From Methanomassiliicoccaceae archaeon (GTDB lineage: Archaea; Thermoplasmatota; Thermoplasmata; Methanomassiliicoccales; Methanomethylophilaceae), in assembly GCA_016282555.1 (NCBI GenBank), contig JAEEKU010000117.1, positions 1 through 23,361 on the forward strand: a stretch of 23,361 nucleotides of DNA, in the 5' to 3' direction. The notes below the pieces were generated by a model. That model was not told the origin of the DNA. It saw nothing but the letters and a program-made list of their open reading frames with translations, and did not search any database. Of this stretch, positions 1-7,269 are shown in pieces. The position numbers and the translations under genes were made by a program. The first letter of the stretch is position 1; every line of letters starts with the position of its first letter.

Positions 1-1
1 A

Positions 2-1414
2 TTCGCGGGCGACGGAAACGTCGAGAATTCGATCAACATAATGTTCCAGTCCGGTTTCGTAGGAGTTCTGACGGATTCGTGGAACGTCGGAATCCTGATT
101 TTCCTGGTAATTCTCGGAACGTTCGGCGCTCTGGCTCTCAAATCCGGAGGAACGAGAGCGTACGGCGAATGGGCCCTTTCCCGCATACGCAGCCGCAAAA
201 CCGCCCAGCTGTCCACGGTGATCCTCGGATGCGTTATATTCATCGACGATTACTTCAACTGCCTGACGGTAGGATCGGTCATGCGCCCGGTCACGGATGC
301 CCATAAGGTTTCCCGCGCGAAACTCGCTTACCTCATAGATTCCACCGCGGCCCCGGTATGCATCATCGCGCCCATAAGCTCCTGGGCCGCCGCGGTTTCG
401 GGAGCGATAGGGGAAGCGGGCCTCGAAGGAGTGATCAACCCTTACACCCTGTTCGCTAAAAGCATAGAATACAACTTTTACGCTCTCTTCACGATAGCCG
501 CCGTGCTCTGCATAATATTTTTCGAAATCAACATCGGTCCGATGAAAAAGCACGAATCCAATGCTCTGAAGGGAGATCTTTACACAGTCCCGTTCAATCC
601 CGCCGGCAAAGATCAGGACGAGGAACCTTCGGGAAGCGGGAAAGTGATAGATCTCGTGCTTCCGATATTCCTGTTTCTCATTCCCGGATGCATAATCGGA
701 CTGATGTACACGGGCGGGTTCTTCAGCGGAGCCAGTCTGCAGGATTCTTTCGCGGACTGCGACGCGTCGATAGGGCTGGTATACGGTTCCGGAATCGCGC
801 TGATGCTTACTCTGGTATATTTCCTGCTGAGAAAAGTCCTGAAATTCGAAGAGATAATGGGGTGCCTTCCCGCGGGTTTCCGCAACATGGTTCCCGCCAT
901 ACTGATTCTGATATTCGCCTGGACCCTATGCGAAATGACCAGGGGGCAGCTGGATTCGGCATCGTACGTCAAATCTGTGATAGACGGGTTCGGAGGAACG
1001 GCTTTCCTTCCGGCGGCGTTCATGCTCGTCGCCTGCTTCATCTCGTTTTCCACGGGAACGTCCTGGGGAACGTTCGGCATTCTGCTTCCCATAGTGCTTA
1101 CCGTGTTCGACATTAACGATCCGCTCATGGTCGTCGGAGTCAGCGCGTGCCTCGCGGGAGCGGTTTTCGGAGATCATTGTTCTCCGATATCCGACACGAC
1201 GGTGATGTCGTCCGCAGGCGCCCAGTGCAACCATATCGAACACGTGTCCACCCAGACTCCGTATGCGATCCTGGTTGCCGCGGTGTGTTTCGTGTTCTTC
1301 CTGATAGCCGGATTCTGGCAGAGCATATTCGTCACCATACTCGGACTGGTTTCCATCGTTGCCGTGTTCTATGCCATAAAAAGATTCGGCGGCGGAGAAC
1401 CGGAGCCGGAATGA
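2..1414 (+). CDS. NhaC-family Na+/H+ antiporter (5' partial)
   Basis: This is a polytopic membrane protein of the NhaC / Na+:H+ antiporter superfamily, expected to exchange cytoplasmic Na+ for H+ or to exchange small organic ions. The frame is open to the left edge, so the N-terminus is missing; the first internal ATG is at 41, but the residues before it also look coding. Many hydrophobic segments are visible. Conserved family features include the IDDYFNCLTVGSVMRP stretch with paired acidic residues in a membrane helix, and the FSTGTSWGTFGI and FGDHCSPISDTT motifs typical of NhaC-like transporters. It ends in TGA at 1412-1414 and converges on the ABC ATPase gene. The family call is firm, but the exchanged substrate cannot be read from the sequence. 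Confidence 0.88.
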   Translation, partial: FAGDGNVENSINIMFQSGFVGVLTDSWNVGILIFLVILGTFGALALKSGGTRAYGEWALSRIRSRKTAQLSTVILGCVIFIDDYFNCLTVGSVMRPVTDAHKVSRAKLAYLIDSTAAPVCIIAPISSWAAAVSGAIGEAGLEGVINPYTLFAKSIEYNFYALFTIAAVLCIIFFEINIGPMKKHESNALKGDLYTVPFNPAGKDQDEEPSGSGKVIDLVLPIFLFLIPGCIIGLMYTGGFFSGASLQDSFADCDASIGLVYGSGIALMLTLVYFLLRKVLKFEEIMGCLPAGFRNMVPAILILIFAWTLCEMTRGQLDSASYVKSVIDGFGGTAFLPAAFMLVACFISFSTGTSWGTFGILLPIVLTVFDINDPLMVVGVSACLAGAVFGDHCSPISDTTVMSSAGAQCNHIEHVSTQTPYAILVAAVCFVFFLIAGFWQSIFVTILGLVSIVAVFYAIKRFGGGEPEPE

Positions 1415-1435
1415 AAACCGGCCGGTAAAAAATAA

Positions 1436-1474
1436 CGGATGCGGTTAACGGGAGGAAATTCCGCGCCGCATCCG
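1436..1474 (-). terminator. Terminator hairpin for the minus-strand ABC operon
   Basis: A perfect 9-bp inverted repeat (CGGATGCGG at 1436-1444, CCGCATCCG at 1466-1474) lies between two convergent genes. Read on the minus strand the stem is followed by TTATTTTTTA, a T-rich tract suited to ending the ATPase transcript. On the plus strand no comparable T tract follows. Confidence 0.6.
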
Positions 1475-1480
1475 GTTCAA

Positions 1481-2299
1481 TCACTCGCCGCCGGACCCGG
1501 ATACCATATTGTCGCTGAGATGGGAATCCAGTTCGTCACCGTCGAGAAGAGCTATATGGGGCCTCCCCTGGATATCGATAATTTCACAATCTATGCCATA
1601 CAGTTTTACTATGTTCTCCCTGGTCAGAACCTCCTTGGGAGATCCGTCCGCGTAAATCCTGTGATCGCAGAGCATGACGACTCTGTCCGCATACATGGAC
1701 GTGACGTTCAGATCGTGGCATATCGTGATCACGGTAATTCCTTTCAGCTTCGCCACGTCCCTGAGAAGCCTCATGACGAGCATCTGGAATTTAACGTCGA
1801 GATTCGCCGTGGGCTCGTCCAGAAGCATTATTTTCGGCTCCTGGGTCAGGCTTCTCGCGATCATCACCTTCTGATGCTGCCCCGCGGACAGTTCGTCGAA
1901 ACCGTGCATGGCGAAATCCTGCATCCCGAGCAGTTTCAGGTTTTCGGCCGCGATGCGGACGTCCTTCTCGGACATGATCGTGCCTGCATGGGGCATTCTT
2001 CCCAGAAGCACGGTATCGAGAACCGGCATGGAGAACGTCGTATCCTCGGAATGAGGGACGAAACTGACGATTTTCGCCAGTTCCTTCAGGGAATAAGACT
2101 TCAGATTCTTTCCGTCGATGTATATCGTTCCGGATGTCGGAGTCTGAAGCTTGTTCATGCAATGCATCAGCGTGGATTTGCCTGCGCCGTTCGGACCCAG
2201 TATGCATACCAGCTCGGGTTTGTCTATAGTCAGGTTGATATCTTCGAATACGGGGACGGGACCGTATGAGAAACTGAGATTCTCGAGTCTGATTTCCAT
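1481..2299 (-). CDS. ABC transporter ATP-binding protein, FecE/BtuD type
   Basis: This 272-residue cytoplasmic ATPase powers the adjacent FecCD-type permease. Visible motifs are Walker A GPNGAGKST (residues 35-43), the signature LSAGQHQK, Walker B with LLDEPTANLD, and the switch histidine in CHDLN. All ATP-hydrolysis motifs are intact and the length is normal for the family. The frame stays open upstream to 2758, but the ATG at 2299 is the real start because homology begins at MEIRLENLSFSYG and the upstream part is an out-of-frame reading of the permease gene. The start lies 70 nt inside the 3' end of the permease gene, so translation is probably coupled. Substrate is iron-siderophore, heme or cobalamin by family; this cannot be resolved here. 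Confidence 0.93.
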   Translation of the reverse strand: MEIRLENLSFSYGPVPVFEDINLTIDKPELVCILGPNGAGKSTLMHCMNKLQTPTSGTIYIDGKNLKSYSLKELAKIVSFVPHSEDTTFSMPVLDTVLLGRMPHAGTIMSEKDVRIAAENLKLLGMQDFAMHGFDELSAGQHQKVMIARSLTQEPKIMLLDEPTANLDVKFQMLVMRLLRDVAKLKGITVITICHDLNVTSMYADRVVMLCDHRIYADGSPKEVLTRENIVKLYGIDCEIIDIQGRPHIALLDGDELDSHLSDNMVSGSGGE

Positions 2300-3402
2300 C
2301 GCCACACCTCCTTTTTCTGCCTGACGATAAGGAACAGGAATATCGGGCCTCCGACGAACGCGGTGACTACTCCTATGGGCAGAGCGGTCGTGGTGAAAGA
2401 CTTGGCCAGTATGTCGCACAGGACCAGGATCGTAGCGCCCATAAGGATCGATCCCGGAATCAGGTACCTGTTGTCGGAACCCAGGAATATTCTGGTGATA
2501 TGCGGCGCGACGAGACCCACGAACCCTATGATCCCGGTAAAACTGACCACGGATGCAGAAACGATAGAGATTACTATGAGAATCGCCACTCTCATCCTTT
2601 CGACGTTGACTCCTACCGTTTTCGCGTAGTTGTCTCCGGAATTCATAGCATTCAGGTATCTGGAAAGGAACATCAGGATTACAGAACCGGCTATCACGAC
2701 GGCAGACATTACCGGCAGAGAAGTCCAGCTGGATTTGTTCAGCGTACCGACGGTCCACTCGAAAGCCGCGGCCGTGGTCTCGCTGTCGGAGACTATCATC
2801 ATGTACTGGGTCATGGCGTTGAAAATGTACATCACGGAGATACCGGCGAGAATCATCATGGCCGCAGTAGCTTTTTTGAATGTGGAAAGAAGAACAATAA
2901 CAGTTGCAGGCACCAGGGAGAAAATGAATGCGAACAAAACCGTAGCGTTCTGCGGAGATCCTATGGAAATCCCCAGCGTTATGGCGACCACGGCGCCGAA
3001 GCTGGCTCCCGAAGATATTCCAGTGGTATACGGATCGGCAAGCGGGTTTTTCATCATGCTCTGCATCGCCGCGCCGGCGGCAGCCAGACCTGCCCCGGTT
3101 ACCACGGCGGTCAGAAGACGTGGCATACGCTGTTCCCAGACAACGCGCTGATCCGTGGTTTCAAGAGGAGAGCCCAGGTCGAACAGATGATCCACGATTA
3201 CCTGATAAACCTCCTGAAATGATATCGGATACGATCCCACCGTCATTCCGTAAAGCGCGGCAACGACGAGCAGGATAAGAAGACCTAGCATGGCGATGAA
3301 CTTTTTGTAGCGGAATACGGAGTACTGGTTATACATTCCGGCCACGTCGGCATCACCCGATATATCAGACTTTTTTTTCCTTTTACCGATAATCCTTCCC
3401 AT
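2230..3402 (-). CDS. ABC transporter permease, FecCD/BtuC family
   Basis: This 390-residue integral membrane permease carries iron-complex or corrinoid substrates delivered by the binding protein encoded divergently at 3486. The N-terminal ~35 residues are hydrophilic and Lys-rich (KRKKK), followed by about ten hydrophobic helices. The family motif GFVGLVAPHITR, which contacts the ATPase, is present, as is GAAMQSMMKNPLADPYTTGISSGA. The last ~23 residues extend past the usual end of the family and are encoded in the 70-nt overlap with the ATPase gene. The ATG at 3402 follows an AGGT Shine-Dalgarno-like element. In a corrinoid-dependent methylotroph, cobalamin uptake is attractive but is only an inference. 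Confidence 0.92.
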   Translation of the reverse strand: MGRIIGKRKKKSDISGDADVAGMYNQYSVFRYKKFIAMLGLLILLVVAALYGMTVGSYPISFQEVYQVIVDHLFDLGSPLETTDQRVVWEQRMPRLLTAVVTGAGLAAAGAAMQSMMKNPLADPYTTGISSGASFGAVVAITLGISIGSPQNATVLFAFIFSLVPATVIVLLSTFKKATAAMMILAGISVMYIFNAMTQYMMIVSDSETTAAAFEWTVGTLNKSSWTSLPVMSAVVIAGSVILMFLSRYLNAMNSGDNYAKTVGVNVERMRVAILIVISIVSASVVSFTGIIGFVGLVAPHITRIFLGSDNRYLIPGSILMGATILVLCDILAKSFTTTALPIGVVTAFVGGPIFLFLIVRQKKEVWRWKSDSRISVSHTVPSPYSKIST

Positions 3403-3433
3403 AATAGTACCTGCTTTGCTCTTCAGAACAGAT

Positions 3434-3465
3434 TGGACAAATAATCCATTTATATAATATAAAAT
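3434..3465. promoter_or_regulatory. Divergent promoter region of the ABC uptake system
   Basis: The 83-bp gap between the divergent permease and binding-protein genes is AT-rich. TTTATATAA at 3449-3457 lies about 30-35 nt before the plus-strand ATG at 3486, the spacing of an archaeal TATA box serving a leaderless or nearly leaderless mRNA. The same AT tract can serve the minus strand. Beside it, TGGA (3434-3437) and TCCA (3445-3448) form a short inverted repeat that could bind a metal- or cofactor-responsive repressor. The operator is speculative. Confidence 0.5.
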
Positions 3466-3485
3466 AACTTGTAGAATTCGATATA

Positions 3486-4886
3486 ATGAGTTCAGTTAAA
3501 ACGTACATCATTATAGCGGCGGTAGTTGCGATAATCGCAATTGCGGCCGCAGCAATCCTGTTAACAAACAACGGAGGAGGTAACGAGAAGGAGGATGATA
3601 CTTCGGTTGATTCCTACTCATCTTCGCCTGTTTTATGGATCCGCGGCAACAGCGACGGAGACAAAGACATAGACGCGGACGACGTCCGCGTGATCAACGC
3701 CGTCATCAAAGCCGGAGGAAAGGCCGGCGCCTATCCCTGGTGCGATGCGAACAACGACGGAGTTATCGACGGCAAGGACGCTTCTGCCGTCCAGTCCATG
3801 ATCGACGGCAAAGCGACCACCCTTTACTACAAGAACATCGACGGGGAGATCCGCTCCTTCACCGTCCGCGACGGAGTGAACATCGTCGCGGTCAACAAAT
3901 GCCAGGCGGAAGACGTCCTCATCGTGATCAACAAGGATCCCAAAAGCAAGATCGTCGGAGGAGACCAGCAGGTCAGGAAATACAACAACGAGGTCGCTCT
4001 CAACTTCGGAACCGATCCGAGCAAAGGCGAGGTCCTCGTGACCGGAACCAGCAACGGAGAGGTCCAGGCCGAAGTGGTTTCCACGCTCATCAAGACCTAC
4101 GGGCACGTCGAAATCTGCCTGGGAAGCGCCGGCTCCTACGGAAAGAACCTCGAGAACGACTTCGGAAAGAACCCCGACGTTTCCATAGTCCGTCTTCCCT
4201 CCTGGGAAGAGGGAACCCTCAGCGGAGTCATGACCTACGGATACCTGTTCGGAGGAGTCCAGAAGAACTCCTGCTGGCAGCAGGCCGAGAAGTACTACGA
4301 CTGGTACATGAGCTACTACGAGCCCATCGTGAAGGAAGTGGCCAAGATCGCCGACAAGGACAAGCCGAAGATCCTTACGGTGTACGTGGAGAACTGCTAT
4401 CCCGGTGCCACCAACAAGGTTCTTTCCAAAACCAGCGGCGATTATGAGAGATCGATCGAGTGCGGAGGAAACAACGTCGGAGACTACTTCGGAACCGGAT
4501 ACGTGGCGTTCACCCCCGAGGACATGGCCGCGTGCCAGAAGACGCGCGGACTCGACATGATCATCGTCGAGCCCTCCGGAATCTACGGAGAGGGCGGAGA
4601 GCAGGCCGTCAAGGACGCCGTGCAGCTGGGAATCGACCAGGTCAAAGGCTACGTGAACGAAAACACCGCGATCTATTCGCTTTCGTTCATGGTGACCGCC
4701 GGCCCCGGATGCCCCGCGAGCTTCGTGTTCTTCGCCAAGACGTTCTATCCGGACAACGCGGTCTTCAAGAACTTCGACACCGACAAAGCGTTCCAGGAAT
4801 ACCTGAGTCTCATCGGATGGGCCGACCGTTCCGATGTTTCCAAGATATGCAGCTACGGGCCCGGATACCCTGCAGGCAGCAGCTGA
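3486..4886 (+). CDS. ABC transporter substrate-binding protein with dockerin-like insert
   Basis: This 466-residue surface protein is the likely ligand-binding component of the divergent FecCD-type transporter. Residues ~6-27 form a hydrophobic N-terminal anchor followed by a GGG/acidic linker. Residues ~54-106 hold two EF-hand-like calcium loops, N55-S-D57-G-D59-K-D61 and D87-A-N-N-D91-G-V-I-D95, arranged as in a type I dockerin. The rest (about 120-466) resembles the Fe3+/cobalamin periplasmic-binding fold, with the N-lobe segment on knowing the ligand's cluster (TYGHVEICLGSAGSYG) and a long helical connection. No cohesin gene is seen in this window. Stop is TGA. The transporter role follows from context; ligand unknown. 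Confidence 0.85.
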   Translation: MSSVKTYIIIAAVVAIIAIAAAAILLTNNGGGNEKEDDTSVDSYSSSPVLWIRGNSDGDKDIDADDVRVINAVIKAGGKAGAYPWCDANNDGVIDGKDASAVQSMIDGKATTLYYKNIDGEIRSFTVRDGVNIVAVNKCQAEDVLIVINKDPKSKIVGGDQQVRKYNNEVALNFGTDPSKGEVLVTGTSNGEVQAEVVSTLIKTYGHVEICLGSAGSYGKNLENDFGKNPDVSIVRLPSWEEGTLSGVMTYGYLFGGVQKNSCWQQAEKYYDWYMSYYEPIVKEVAKIADKDKPKILTVYVENCYPGATNKVLSKTSGDYERSIECGGNNVGDYFGTGYVAFTPEDMAACQKTRGLDMIIVEPSGIYGEGGEQAVKDAVQLGIDQVKGYVNENTAIYSLSFMVTAGPGCPASFVFFAKTFYPDNAVFKNFDTDKAFQEYLSLIGWADRSDVSKICSYGPGYPAGSS

Positions 4887-4915
4887 TCGTTCTAAAAAAC
4901 GAAACAATACCGCAG

Positions 4916-4933
4916 GAGGGGCCCCGGCCCCTC
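4916..4933 (+). terminator. GC-rich hairpin after the binding-protein gene
   Basis: GAGGGGCC and GGCCCCTC form a perfect 8-bp inverted repeat 30 nt after the stop codon. The downstream sequence has only short T runs, so a terminator role is plausible but not strongly marked. Confidence 0.4.
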
Positions 4934-5050
4934 AAACCATTTCCGAATCTTTACAGCCTTATCCGCTGATAGCGGCTTTGACGCAATGTTATTGTTTCAG
5001 ACAGAATAAACCGGCCGCCGAATCCCGGAACACGCTTTTTGCGCATAGTG

Positions 5051-5059
5051 ATATATAAG
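5051..5059 (+). promoter_or_regulatory. TATA box of the DRG GTPase gene
   Basis: ATATATAAG lies about 36 nt before the ATG at 5091. An archaeal start about 25 nt downstream would leave a leader of roughly 10 nt. The rest of the 204-bp gap (4887-5090) shows only the hairpin above and no gene. Confidence 0.55.
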
Positions 5060-5090
5060 TTATTTCTATGGGGTCTCGTCGGCGAAAGAT

Positions 5091-6191
5091 ATGGCAACGA
5101 TCGAAGAACAGATTAAGGAACTGGAAGAGCAGATTTCCAAGACCAAATACAACAAAGCGACCGAAGCCCATATCGGAAAACTCAAAGCGAAAATAGCCCG
5201 TCTCAACGAGGAAGAGGAAAAGAGACGCGCTTCCAAAGGCCCGACCAAGGGATTCTACGTCAAGAAAGCCGGAAACGCGACCGTAGCCCTGGTGGGATTT
5301 CCTTCCGTCGGAAAATCCACCCTTCTGAACCAGCTGACCGGCGCCAAATCAGAGGTCGGAGCGTATCACTTCACGACTCTGGACGTCGTCCCCGGAGTGA
5401 TGGAGTACAACCACGCCAAAATCCAGATTCTGGATATGCCGGGTCTGATCAAAGACGCTTCCCGCGGAAAGGGAAGAGGGAGAGAGGTCATCGCGGCAGC
5501 CAGATCGGCGGACGTCATCCTTCTCGTGGTGGATATATTCAACCCCAACATGAACGTCCTTTTCAAGGAACTGTACAACGCCGCCATCCGTCTTAACCAG
5601 AAAAAGCCGGATGTGGTTATCACCGGAGGGGATCACGGCGGAATCATCGTCAAACCCACCCTGAAACTGACGAAAATCACCGTCGAAACGATAAAAGATA
5701 TGGCGGCCGCCTACGGCCACGTGAATGCCACTATAGTGGTCCGCGAGGATATCGACGTGGAGCAGATGCTGGACGTTCTCTCCGGAAACAGGGTTTACAT
5801 CAAAGCAGTAATGGCCATAAACAAAGTGGATCTCGCGAAGCCGGGACAGCTGGAGGAAGTCCAGAAGATGCATGCCGCCTACCGCAACATCCCCGTTTCC
5901 GCCGCGACCGGATACGGCATGGAGGAACTGAAGCAGGCCATCTACGAGACTATAGACATGATACGCATCTTCCTGAAACCCCAGGGCCAGGAAGCGGATC
6001 TGGATGTTCCCCTTATTGTCAAACGCGGGAACACGGTCGGCGATGTCTGCGAGCTGATCCACAGAGACTTCAAAAACAATTTCAGATATGCGATGGTCTG
6101 GGGAAAAAGCGCCAAATTCCCGGGACAGACCGTGGGAATGGACCACATCGTCGAAGACGAGGATATCCTCTGCATCATAGTCAGAAGATGA
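5091..6191 (+). CDS. DRG-family GTPase (OBG/DRG with TGS domain)
   Basis: This 366-residue cytoplasmic GTPase is an archaeal relative of eukaryotic DRG1/DRG2 (Rbg), translation-associated GTPases of the TRAFAC class. The N-terminal ~50 residues are a charged helix/coiled coil (MATIEEQIKELEEQISK). The G domain shows G1 GFPSVGKST (69-77), the switch region with FTTLD, G3 DMPG (115-118) and G4 NKVD (244-247). An S5-like insert lies between G3 and G4. The C-terminal ~75 residues form a TGS domain. Length and domain order are normal for the family. It stands alone on its own promoter, 46 bp before the HAD gene. Function in archaea is presumed ribosome-linked from family knowledge. Confidence 0.95.
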   Translation: MATIEEQIKELEEQISKTKYNKATEAHIGKLKAKIARLNEEEEKRRASKGPTKGFYVKKAGNATVALVGFPSVGKSTLLNQLTGAKSEVGAYHFTTLDVVPGVMEYNHAKIQILDMPGLIKDASRGKGRGREVIAAARSADVILLVVDIFNPNMNVLFKELYNAAIRLNQKKPDVVITGGDHGGIIVKPTLKLTKITVETIKDMAAAYGHVNATIVVREDIDVEQMLDVLSGNRVYIKAVMAINKVDLAKPGQLEEVQKMHAAYRNIPVSAATGYGMEELKQAIYETIDMIRIFLKPQGQEADLDVPLIVKRGNTVGDVCELIHRDFKNNFRYAMVWGKSAKFPGQTVGMDHIVEDEDILCIIVRR

Positions 6192-6205
6192 CGGCGGAAC
6201 CAACA

Positions 6206-6213
6206 TTTTTAAT
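6206..6213 (+). promoter_or_regulatory. TATA-like element of the HAD hydrolase gene
   Basis: TTTTTAAT is centred about 28 nt before the ATG at 6238, in the short gap after the GTPase gene. The spacing predicts a leaderless mRNA and supports this start codon; no Shine-Dalgarno sequence is seen. Confidence 0.5.
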
Positions 6214-6237
6214 CAGTGCTACCGATTAGCCGGACAG

Positions 6238-7269
6238 ATGAGCGATACTTCTTCCGGAAACGATCCGTTCAGCCTATGGGTCAGCGGATCCGAACCTGTC
6301 AGAGAGCTTCAGAAATACGTAGAATCGGTTACCAGCAAAGATTCCGGATGTTTTATCCCGGAAGAGGACCGCATCGCCGTATTCGACATGGACGGCACCA
6401 TCCTTTCCGAGAACAATCCGGGAGACATCGAATGGGTGATGTATCTCCGCCGCGTGCTGAACGATCCCTCCTACAATCCCTCCGAAGAGCAGAAGAGAAT
6501 GGCGGAGGAGATGATCGAAGCCATCCGCACCGGCGTCAAAAAGCCCGGCTTTACGGAGAGGAAGAACAACTGCAACGCGAAAGCTTTCAGCGGAATGACC
6601 GTCTCCGAATACAGGCAGTACGTCGAGAGATTCCTTTCCGGACCGTCCGGAACCTTCGAGGGGGCGGCCCGCAAGAATCTGTTCTATCTTCCCATGGTGC
6701 AGATAATAGAATACCTCAAATCAAAAGGATTCACGGTATTCGTATGCTCGGCGACGGAGTCGCTCAACGTCAGGACGACGCTTTCAGGCGCGGTCGACAT
6801 CCCTCCGAACCAGATCATCGGAACCGACTATCTGCTCGTCGCCTCCCGCCAGGGGGAGAAAGACGGCCTCGACTATATTCTGGGAAAGGACGAGGAGCTG
6901 GTTTACACGGATAAAGTGCTCATGGTCGCATCCGGGCTCAATAAAGTGGTGAAACTCATCCAGAGCATAGGAAAAAGGCCGGTTCTGGCATTCGGAAACG
7001 GAACCGGGGACTACAGCATGCTGACGTTCGTATCCGAGAATCCGGAATACAGATCGATGAGCTTCATGCTTCTGGCGGACGACTCCGTGAGGGATTACGG
7101 AAACCCGGAACGCACTATCCCTCTGAGAAAACACGCGGAGGAGATGGGGTGGCCGGTGATTTCCGTGAAAAACGATTTCAGGACGATATACGGAGATAAA
7201 ATAAAGCCGCGCTACAAGGATATATCCGGGTTCTTCTCGGAAGTTCTCGACGGCCGCTTCGCCGGGTGA
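6238..7269 (+). CDS. HAD-superfamily phosphatase (SerB-like)
   Basis: This 343-residue soluble protein belongs to the haloacid dehalogenase superfamily and is probably a small-molecule phosphatase. Motif I is D50-M-D52-G-T, with the nucleophile and the acid/base aspartates. Motif II is the serine of VFVCSATES, and motif IV is GNGTGDYSML with the Mg2+-binding aspartate. About 150 residues between motifs I and II form a large helical cap, as in the phosphoserine/phosphorylcholine phosphatase-like branch. No signal peptide is seen. The last 92 bp overlap the 3' end of the Sel1 gene on the other strand. The substrate is unknown. Confidence 0.87.
   Translation: MSDTSSGNDPFSLWVSGSEPVRELQKYVESVTSKDSGCFIPEEDRIAVFDMDGTILSENNPGDIEWVMYLRRVLNDPSYNPSEEQKRMAEEMIEAIRTGVKKPGFTERKNNCNAKAFSGMTVSEYRQYVERFLSGPSGTFEGAARKNLFYLPMVQIIEYLKSKGFTVFVCSATESLNVRTTLSGAVDIPPNQIIGTDYLLVASRQGEKDGLDYILGKDEELVYTDKVLMVASGLNKVVKLIQSIGKRPVLAFGNGTGDYSMLTFVSENPEYRSMSFMLLADDSVRDYGNPERTIPLRKHAEEMGWPVISVKNDFRTIYGDKIKPRYKDISGFFSEVLDGRFAG

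Noticed and set aside
3633..4907. Long minus-strand reading frame opposite the binding protein
   Set aside because: Antisense shadow caused by codon bias of the real gene; low-complexity V/L/D-rich translation with no family resemblance.
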